Of a stretch of DNA of 18,060 nucleotides, positions 8,701-14,247 are shown one piece after another. Made by a program: the position numbers and the translations under genes. How positions within the stretch are numbered: the first letter of the stretch is position 1; every line of letters begins with the position of its first letter. Origin of the DNA: JAAYAY01 sp964429355 (GTDB lineage: Bacteria > Planctomycetota > Planctomycetia > Pirellulales > Thermoguttaceae). The notes beneath the pieces were generated by a model, which was not told the DNA's origin, ran no database searches, and saw nothing but the letters and a program-made list of their open reading frames with translations. The stretch spans positions 1 to 18,060 of the forward strand of contig CAYSCH010000181.1 of assembly GCA_964429355.1 (NCBI GenBank). Reading direction: 5' to 3'.

Positions 8701-9261
8701 TGACGCAGCGCTGGTTTCGTGGCCCGGCGCCGGGCCGACGGATGTGCGAGGGTGTGCCGCCTGGGTGGCCAGACCGAAAATCACTACTGCCAGGAGGCCG
8801 AAGGCGGCAAGCCCGGTCAGTTGTGTTGCGAGGATGCGGCCGCTAGTTACGTCGTGCTGCCACGGGTTTGTGCGGTTGTGTGCCAAGGCCTGGCGAAATA
8901 CACGGTCCTGGAGATAGCCAAAACGATCTCCGGAAGCCGGAACCTTTTGCTCGACGGCCGTGACAAGCAGGCTGTCCAGATCCGGGTGCCTGGCCTCGAT
9001 GCGACGGGCGACCCATCGCGAGTCCCTGGTCGTGCGGGTAGCCAGCCAGGCCGCTGCGGCCGTCGCCAGCCCCGCCACCACGATCAGCAGGGGAGGGAAC
9101 CAGGCGACAGCCTGTCCGGTGCGCCACTCCATTTGGAGCACGGCAGCGCCAAGGGCCGACGCGGCCAACCAGACGATGGCAGATGCCAGCCATCCGTACA
9201 GCCGCCGGTAGCGCCTGGCCACCTCTTCGACCTCATTACGAAGGCGCCGATAATGGTTCAT
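5791..9261 (-). CDS. Large three-TM protein with Q-rich coiled-coil region (DUF4175-like)
   Basis: The 1156-residue protein starts with two TM segments (about 21-43 and 51-74) and a third at about 144-168. A beta-rich extracytoplasmic region follows (about 185-500). From about 510 it becomes low-complexity and helical, with Gln runs (SQEQQQQQGSQ near 515 and SQQPSQQQQQSG near 654). A long heptad-like Glu/Gln/Arg-rich coiled coil spans roughly 690-1005. The last 100 residues are more ordered (DFTPWSDRLRDVEEMVGDPDLSG onwards), with a conserved-looking end near the stop. The architecture resembles DUF4175-type proteins found beside MoxR/VWA genes, but I assign this by shape, not by a diagnostic motif. 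ATG 9261 is chosen because it gives an ATGA overlap and is followed directly by the amphipathic N terminus MNHYRRLRNEVEEVARR; upstream codons overlap the BatA-like gene. It is probably a scaffold linking the VWA proteins in the periplasm. Confidence 0.75.
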   Translation of the reverse strand: MNHYRRLRNEVEEVARRYRRLYGWLASAIVWLAASALGAAVLQMEWRTGQAVAWFPPLLIVVAGLATAAAAWLATRTTRDSRWVARRIEARHPDLDSLLVTAVEQKVPASGDRFGYLQDRVFRQALAHNRTNPWQHDVTSGRILATQLTGLAAFGLLAVVIFGLATQAAHPRTSVGPAPGHETSAASTRFEVAVAPGDTEIERGTSLVITARFGGRLPDEATLMVRDTSGEATSTAMSLSLSDPVFGARVPDVQSDLVYHVQYAGQTTGEFHVTVFEHPELVRADAELKFPQYTSLPEKRVEDTRNITAVEGTELTLFCDLNKPVAVAQLVNEEGKILELAPMANDATVYSIKETLAKSDRYRLLLTDTDGRANKEPPQIVFNVTPNRQPDVKITLPARDVRVSPIEELQTQANLWDDYGLLAYGVSYTLPGQPPQERTLGEAVAGNQRRDVEHLIAFEDLQAKPDQLLAYYFWAEDFGPDGKPRRAMGDMYFAEVRHFDEIFRQGEQPPAGQSQEQQQQQGSQNAQQAEQLAELQKQVINATWTVIRRETGAQPSDKFSTDLEEIKTAQAGALEKLAELAENLEDSQSRGYADAVKGFMLDAMASLIKATDTSSPAELPKALSSEQAAYQALLKLRAREHQVARSQQPSQQQQQSGSASGPQSRAQQQLEQLELDNSENRYETERQASRQQDQEQRENLQVLNRLRELARRQDDLNKRLQELQTALEEAQTEKERDDIQQQLKRLREQQQEMLRDTDELAERMQRPENQERMGQQRQQVDQTRENIRQTTEALREGQVSRAVASGTRAQRQLEELQEEFRDAASSSFSEQVEQLRDDARQLDQREQTLAQQLEDINRTERNTRSLREPANRTDLQEEFRQQREDLERLLDNIRQTVEEAEEAEPLMAEQLYDSARQARQQRVDDALDATRQLLDRGLAGEARTAENQAARGITSLREGVESAAESVLGNHEEALRRAHDALKELAEELNEEIRRATGEPRDDGQESPQSRSQERQQASPSRPDTRGGPQTAQGPAEIEQFRGPNGPITGDFTPWSDRLRDVEEMVGDPDLSGEVARVREAARDIRRQMRRDFKGPNWDLVRQSVAGPLNEIRDRVAEELLRKNSTGEAVPIDRDPVPARYADDVRRYYETLGSGQ

Positions 9262-11360
9262 GTCCCGGTCTCCACAGATCCGTGTGGCCGCCGGGCCAGA
9301 TGTCCCGCCAACCATGTTTCGAACACCAAGACCATCAAGGCCGCCGCGATTAGCCACTGCCAGAGTTTCTGCCGACCTTCCAGTTCTACGTCGCGCATCT
9401 TCCGAGCCTCTTTGGCCATTTCTGCGCGGGTGACCGGTTGCCCGGGCGCCACAGCGCGCTGGCCCAGTTCGTCGACCGACATCGTGGCGGTTCGGCTCTC
9501 CTCGGCAGCCACATTCACGGCGAATTGTTGTGTGAGGTCACCCAGTACCAACGTGTAAACGCCCGGTAGATTCGTCTCGTTGAACGACGTGGCATCGGCG
9601 GTCAGTTCCAGCGTTGCGCCGTCAGGGGTGCGAATCGAACCGGCGGCGTTGGAGCCTCTGAGAACGGGGAGTCCAACCGAGTCGCCCACTTCGTATTGTT
9701 CTGCCACGAGTCGACGCTCGGACGACCGCTCCAGCATGCCGGCCAGGAGGGGAACGAATTTTGTCGAGCGGGAAAAGTCACTGTCCTTGGGGTGCCAACC
9801 CGCCGCCAGAACCCAGATCCGTCCCTTCCCGAGCGGCTTCTCGAGGAGGAGTGGGTCTCCGCCATCGAATCGAGCCAGGACACGTCCCTGCCAGTTGTCG
9901 GGGAGGGTCAGACGCCGATACCGCCAGAAATGGACCTTGGTGAAGTCGCTGAACCGCGGGTCGGAAAACGGGGCAAACAGGGCGTCTCGAAAATCGATCT
10001 GGCCGAACATGGCATAGTCGTCTGGTTCCACTTCCGCCAGTGCCAGATCGCCGCCGAGCAGCCTCTCCAGGAGCGGCCCCGGGGACGGGTCTTTGAGGAC
10101 GACCAGCATCGAGCCGCCCGTTTCCACGTACTCTTTCAGCCGTTGTGTCGGCTGGTCCGAAACCGCCGCCGTGAGAACTACCATGCTGGCGGCCTCGAGT
10201 TCTTCGGCGCTGATTCCTTCGGCCGGCGTATGGGCGACCAGTCGAACGTGCCTTCGCGGTGTGTTGGAAAGTGCCCTCGCCAGATAGTAGCGCGGGCCGG
10301 TCTGATCGTCGTCCCGATCGTCTCCGACGTACACGATCTGGAGTTCCTCCTGGCGCGGCGGGAGATGAAACAGCACGTTGTCGAAGCGGTGATCGTCGCC
10401 GGTCAGAACGAGACGGTTCGCAGCGGTGCCGGCTGGCGGAATCGGCACACGGACGACCCGCCCCTCGCCACTCGGGGCGTAGACGGAGATGGGATCGCTG
10501 CCCACAGCCCGGCCGAGACTGTCTTGCCAATGAAGGCTGAACTGATCCCGCTCTGAATCGCGGCTGTTGCTCACGCGGATCCGCAATTCACCCGCGGAGA
10601 CGTCTTCGGCCGCAGGGGCCAGGTGAATGCCCGCATTGGTGGATACCACGGGTGTGACCGTGCGGACCACCAGATCCACGTCGTCGGGCCACTGGTAGGT
10701 TTGCAGTGCGTCGACTCGCGCCCCCTCCTGCAAATCGCTGATGAGCACGATTTGCCGGACAGTCTGGTCATCCCTTCTGGCGGTGTTGCCAAGCTGATCG
10801 ATCTGGTCGGCAACAGCCACCAGGGCACTTCCCAGATGGGAAGAGCCCCACCCGGGGCGAACGGCCTCCATGGCAGCACGGACCTGGGCGATCTTCCGGG
10901 CGGGGTCGAGGGGCGCCAGATCGTCGAAGGCCGCGAGGGTCTCGGTCCCGATGCCGAACCGGTAGAGGGCCACGTCGTCGCCGGGGCCGAGGTCGTCGAG
11001 CAACTGGTTGACCTCCCGGACGACCTGCGGCCAGATGCCGTCGCGCTGCATGCTCGCACTGGTGTCGACGAGGATTGCGACCTTCCTGCCGCCAAGGTCC
11101 GACATCGCGAGCCTTGCCATGGATCGCAGAAATGGACGGGCAAACGCGGCTGCCAGCAGGATCAGAGCTGCCGCGCGGAGCAAGAGCAGCAGCCATTGGT
11201 CGATGCGGCTACGGCGCGTGAGCCGCGGGGGCGACGGAGTGAGGAACATGAGCGAACTGAAGGCATAGCTTCCCCTGGGCATTCGACGGATCAGGTGGAA
11301 TACCAGAGGTAAGGAAACGGCCGCCAGACCCAGCAGGTAAAGAGGCGTGAGGAAGCTCAC
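9258..11360 (-). CDS. BatA-like membrane protein with VWA domain
   Basis: The 700-residue protein opens with the double-TM 'BatA' N-terminal module: FLTPLYLLGLAAVSLPLVFHLIRR (about 3-26), the SYAFSSLMFL loop, and a second TM at about 55-77. A VWA domain follows, with MIDAS DTSAS at 99-103, a SSHLGSAL segment (about 173-180) supplying the usual Thr/Ser position, and LISDLQEG at 206-213. Residues about 340-430 form a GATase/ThuA-like segment with EYVETGGSMLVVLKD (410-424). A C-terminal TM lies at about 667-687. The start is GTG 11360, forming a GTGA overlap with the DUF58 gene. BatA-type proteins bind partners through the metal site of the VWA domain; here the natural partners are the MoxR ATPase and the large coiled-coil protein encoded next door. 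There is no separate BatB, BatC or BatD gene in the window. Confidence 0.85.
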   Translation of the reverse strand: MSFLTPLYLLGLAAVSLPLVFHLIRRMPRGSYAFSSLMFLTPSPPRLTRRSRIDQWLLLLLRAAALILLAAAFARPFLRSMARLAMSDLGGRKVAILVDTSASMQRDGIWPQVVREVNQLLDDLGPGDDVALYRFGIGTETLAAFDDLAPLDPARKIAQVRAAMEAVRPGWGSSHLGSALVAVADQIDQLGNTARRDDQTVRQIVLISDLQEGARVDALQTYQWPDDVDLVVRTVTPVVSTNAGIHLAPAAEDVSAGELRIRVSNSRDSERDQFSLHWQDSLGRAVGSDPISVYAPSGEGRVVRVPIPPAGTAANRLVLTGDDHRFDNVLFHLPPRQEELQIVYVGDDRDDDQTGPRYYLARALSNTPRRHVRLVAHTPAEGISAEELEAASMVVLTAAVSDQPTQRLKEYVETGGSMLVVLKDPSPGPLLERLLGGDLALAEVEPDDYAMFGQIDFRDALFAPFSDPRFSDFTKVHFWRYRRLTLPDNWQGRVLARFDGGDPLLLEKPLGKGRIWVLAAGWHPKDSDFSRSTKFVPLLAGMLERSSERRLVAEQYEVGDSVGLPVLRGSNAAGSIRTPDGATLELTADATSFNETNLPGVYTLVLGDLTQQFAVNVAAEESRTATMSVDELGQRAVAPGQPVTRAEMAKEARKMRDVELEGRQKLWQWLIAAALMVLVFETWLAGHLARRPHGSVETGT

Positions 11361-12358
11361 GGCTGGCCTCCCCGGGCAACCCGCGTTCTTCGCACCACGC
11401 GCCGCCCGCGTTTCATGCGTGAATTGAGGAAGTCGAAGATCGCCAGCTCGAGCGGTCGGTCAATGGTCGCCTCATAGAGATCGATGCCCAGGCTGACGCA
11501 GGCCTGGCGGATCCGCTCCCGATGTTCCTCGAATCGCCGCCGGTATTCCTGGCGAACCGTTGCGGGGTCTACGTAGAGCTCGCGCCCGGATTCCAGGTCG
11601 TGGAACATGGCGGGCTGGTCGAAATCGAAGTCGATCTCCGCCGGGTCGAGTATCCGAAACACGATCACCTCGTGCCCGCGCGAGTGGAGATATCCGAGCC
11701 GCGATTGGAGGGTCTCGAGCGGTGCCAAGAGATCGGAGATCAAGACTACGAGCCCCCGCCTGGTTACCAACTCGGCGATCCGTTCCAGGGGCTTGGCCAG
11801 ATCGGTCGCCGAGCCGGTCAAAGGCCGCTCGAGGGCCAGCATCAGCCGGTGCATGTGGCCGGGGCGAAATCGCGGGGGCAAGTACTCGGTGACCTGCTCA
11901 TCGAAGGCCATGATTCCGACAGCGTCGCGCTGGATCGTCAGGAAATAGGCGAGCGTTGCAGCCGCGGTCTTGGCATAGTCGGCCTTCGTGTAAGCGGCGG
12001 ATCCGAATCCCATCGACTGGCTCATGTCGACCAGGAGATGACAACGCAGGTTCGTCTCGTCTTCGAAACGTTTCACGTAGTAACGGTCGGAACGGGCGAA
12101 CAGCTTCCAGTCGAGGTAACGGGGATCGTCGCCGGGCGAATACTGGCGATACTCGCTGAACTCGACGGAGAAACCGTGATACGGACTGCGGTGCATTCCC
12201 GTATAGAATCCCTCGACCACGATCTTGGCCCGCAACTGCAGGTTCTTGATCCGCATCAGTGTTTGGGGATCGATATAGGAAGCACCCGCGATCCCTGCAC
12301 TGGCAGCGGCGACGTTTGTGGGATCAGCGGTTGTGGACTTGCCGGCGGTTGCCATCAT
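11357..12358 (-). CDS. DUF58 domain protein
   Basis: The 333-residue cytoplasmic protein carries the DUF58 signature GFSVEFSEYRQYSPGDDPRY-LDWKLFARSD (about 62-91). A VWA-like fold follows, with DMSQS at 111-115 as MIDAS and ISDLLAPLETL at about 207-217. It has no TM segment, unlike the long membrane-anchored DUF58 proteins. The C terminus is strongly basic (MKRGRRVVRRTRVARG). The reading frame is open for 285 more codons upstream, but those overlap MoxR and are low-quality sequence, so ATG 12358, which makes an ATGA overlap with the MoxR stop codon, is the likely start; ATG 12355 directly follows it. DUF58 proteins are the usual genetic partner of MoxR ATPases and are thought to deliver or recognise clients. 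The function is inferred from the family only. Confidence 0.9.
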   Translation of the reverse strand: MMATAGKSTTADPTNVAAASAGIAGASYIDPQTLMRIKNLQLRAKIVVEGFYTGMHRSPYHGFSVEFSEYRQYSPGDDPRYLDWKLFARSDRYYVKRFEDETNLRCHLLVDMSQSMGFGSAAYTKADYAKTAAATLAYFLTIQRDAVGIMAFDEQVTEYLPPRFRPGHMHRLMLALERPLTGSATDLAKPLERIAELVTRRGLVVLISDLLAPLETLQSRLGYLHSRGHEVIVFRILDPAEIDFDFDQPAMFHDLESGRELYVDPATVRQEYRRRFEEHRERIRQACVSLGIDLYEATIDRPLELAIFDFLNSRMKRGRRVVRRTRVARGGQP

Positions 12359-13368
12359 CGTCCCGGTGGTGACACCGTCTCCAGAAGTCGCTCGATAACC
12401 GTCTCGACGGTCACGCCTTCGGCCTCCGCACGATATCCGACGAGGATCCGGTGCCGGAAGGTGCTGTAGATCAAGGCCTGGATATCTTCCACGGTTACGT
12501 GGGACCTGCCGCTGAGCAGGGCGCGACTCTTGCCGCCCAGGATCAGGTACTGCGCCGCCCGCAGGCCGGCTCCCCAACTGACCCATTGATTGACGAAATC
12601 CGGCGAGCCCTTCTGGCCTGGCCGGCTTGCGCTTGCCAGACGCACGGCGTAGCGGACGATATCTTCGGCCACGGGCACCTTGCGGACGACCGCGTGGAAC
12701 CTGCGCACGTCGTCGCCCGTGAACAGGGGTTCGATCCGCTCGGGCGGGTTCGACGTCGTCTGGGTGACGACGGCCACCTCGTCGTCCTCGGGCAGATAGT
12801 CGATCACCACATTGAACATGAAACGATCGAGCTGCGCCTCCGGCAGGGGATAGGTCCCCTCCATTTCGATCGGATTCTGGGTTGCCAGCACGAAGAAGGG
12901 CTCTTCGAGGACATAGCGGACGCCGGACGCAGTGACCTGGTGCTCTTGCATTGCCTCGAGAAGAGCTGCCTGCGTTTTGGGCGGGGTTCGATTGATCTCG
13001 TCGGCCAGCAGCACATTGGCGAAGACGGGCCCCTTTACGAACTGCATCTGCCGGCGGCCGCCCGCGATTTCTTCGAGAATCTCGGTTCCGGTGATATCCG
13101 CGGGCATCAGGTCGGGGGTGAACTGGATTCGCTGGAATTTCAAATGGAAGATCTGGGCGATCGAGCGAACGAGCAGAGTCTTTGCCAGACCCGGCGCCCC
13201 GGTGATCAGGCAATGGCCGCCCGCAAAGAGACAGATCAGCAATTCCTCGGCAACCTTCTTCTGCCCGATGATAACCTTGGACAGTTCGGTTTCGATCCGT
13301 TCACGGCCGGCGTGGATCTGTTCGACGACCTGCTGCTCCAATTCGTACGAGTCGACTTGCGTGCTCAC
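12355..13368 (-). CDS. MoxR family AAA+ ATPase
   Basis: The 337-residue protein has the full MoxR set: Walker A GAPGLAKT (57-64), Walker B VLLADE (119-124) followed by INRTPPKTQAALLEAMQE, sensor 1 LATQNP (161-166), LPEAQLDRF (175-183), and the C-terminal lid domain with GRSHVTVEDIQAL. Length is normal for the family. MoxR ATPases act as ATP-driven chaperones that mature or regulate VWA-domain partners; three VWA-type proteins are encoded directly downstream. The start is GTG 13368, preceded by the Shine-Dalgarno GGGAGA at a good distance. This is the only internal gene of the operon with a gap (12 bp) before it, so it may be translated independently of DUF4159. The symbol moxR is used loosely for the whole family and is therefore left out. 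Confidence 0.95.
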   Translation of the reverse strand: MSTQVDSYELEQQVVEQIHAGRERIETELSKVIIGQKKVAEELLICLFAGGHCLITGAPGLAKTLLVRSIAQIFHLKFQRIQFTPDLMPADITGTEILEEIAGGRRQMQFVKGPVFANVLLADEINRTPPKTQAALLEAMQEHQVTASGVRYVLEEPFFVLATQNPIEMEGTYPLPEAQLDRFMFNVVIDYLPEDDEVAVVTQTTSNPPERIEPLFTGDDVRRFHAVVRKVPVAEDIVRYAVRLASASRPGQKGSPDFVNQWVSWGAGLRAAQYLILGGKSRALLSGRSHVTVEDIQALIYSTFRHRILVGYRAEAEGVTVETVIERLLETVSPPGR

Positions 13369-13380
13369 AAGGCATCTCCC

Positions 13381-14247
13381 TCAGTGGGTCATGGCGTAGA
13401 CGACAATATTGATGCCCAGTGGATAGGCATATTTTTCCGAAAACTCCTGGAAGTACCAGGGATCCTCCCCCTCCCGTTCCCAGCCGTCCCCCAGGTCAGT
13501 ATTGTGGCAGACGATCGCCATCATTCGCCCCTGGTCGTCGAAGATTCCCTTGTAGTGTGGTGTCTGTGCATCATATCGTTCCCAGGTGCGGCCCTCGCCA
13601 CGGCCTCCCCATGCCTGGTTGATGGAGGGGATCTGCGGCTTCTTCTTCAGATCGTAGACGCAGTGAAAGATTGGATGCGAGAGCGGCAACTCGACGAGCT
13701 CTCGTCCGGGAAACACTCGGCGGAACTGGTGTTCGAAGTTGTACCATTCGTCTTCGCCCCAGAAGTCGTCGACCATAAGGAACCCGCCGTTGAGCAGGTA
13801 GCGACGGAGGGCTTTGACCTCCTCCTCGTCGAAGACCAAGCTGCCCGGTTCGACAATGTAAATGAACGGATAGTCAAAGAGCTGTGGATCGGTCAGGGTG
13901 AAATACTTGGACTGGGGGCTGACCTTCATCGAGGTAAGTTGCTGGAGGCGAAAGGAGAAATTCAGATCGCTGGCCGGCCAGTCCGTGGCCCAACCACCCC
14001 CTCCTCGCCTCCCCCAGTATTCGGAGCGGTACACGATCCGGGCAAAAGTGAAAACGTCTTTTTCGAACTCCGGGTCGTTCTTCCATTCGGGCACGCCCAT
14101 GCGCGAAGGGAGGCTGCCGTCGAGTGATTCGGATCGATAGCCACGTCCTCCGGGACCTCGGCGCCGGTCCCATTGTGCGACCACGAGCCCGGCAATCGAA
14201 CCTAAGAGGACGCCTACAAGGAGAACACGAAACCACTTGGACCTCAT
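13381..14247 (-). CDS. DUF4159 domain protein, exported or membrane-anchored
   Basis: The 288-residue protein begins with a basic N terminus and a hydrophobic stretch (MRSKWFRVLLVGVLLGSIAGLVVAQ), a signal peptide or anchor. A Gly/Arg-rich linker follows (WDRRRGPGGRGYRS). The DUF4159 domain runs from about 60 to the end: FTFARIVYRSEYWG, WATDWPASDLNFSFRLQQLTSM, DYPFIYIVEPGSL, RRYLLNGGFLMVDDFWGEDEW (148-168), LPLSHPIFHCVYDL. The fold is thought to be glutamine-amidotransferase-like, and the GGFLMVDDFWG strand-turn resembles similar motifs in two other proteins of this operon. ATG 14247 forms an ATGA overlap with the upstream peptidase gene. DUF4159 proteins commonly sit in MoxR/VWA loci; no enzymatic activity is known for them. 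Confidence 0.85.
   Translation of the reverse strand: MRSKWFRVLLVGVLLGSIAGLVVAQWDRRRGPGGRGYRSESLDGSLPSRMGVPEWKNDPEFEKDVFTFARIVYRSEYWGRRGGGGWATDWPASDLNFSFRLQQLTSMKVSPQSKYFTLTDPQLFDYPFIYIVEPGSLVFDEEEVKALRRYLLNGGFLMVDDFWGEDEWYNFEHQFRRVFPGRELVELPLSHPIFHCVYDLKKKPQIPSINQAWGGRGEGRTWERYDAQTPHYKGIFDDQGRMMAIVCHNTDLGDGWEREGEDPWYFQEFSEKYAYPLGINIVVYAMTH

Noticed and set aside
6967..8703. 578-codon plus-strand open frame opposite the coiled-coil gene
   Set aside because: It is the antisense shadow of the Gln/Glu/Arg-rich coding strand, giving long Leu-rich runs with no domain; the minus-strand gene is well supported by TM segments and operon overlaps.
12359..13213. Upstream extension of the DUF58 frame into MoxR
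   Set aside because: The extra 285 residues are Arg/Pro/Gly-rich out-of-frame MoxR sequence; the ATGA overlap at 12358 is the natural start.
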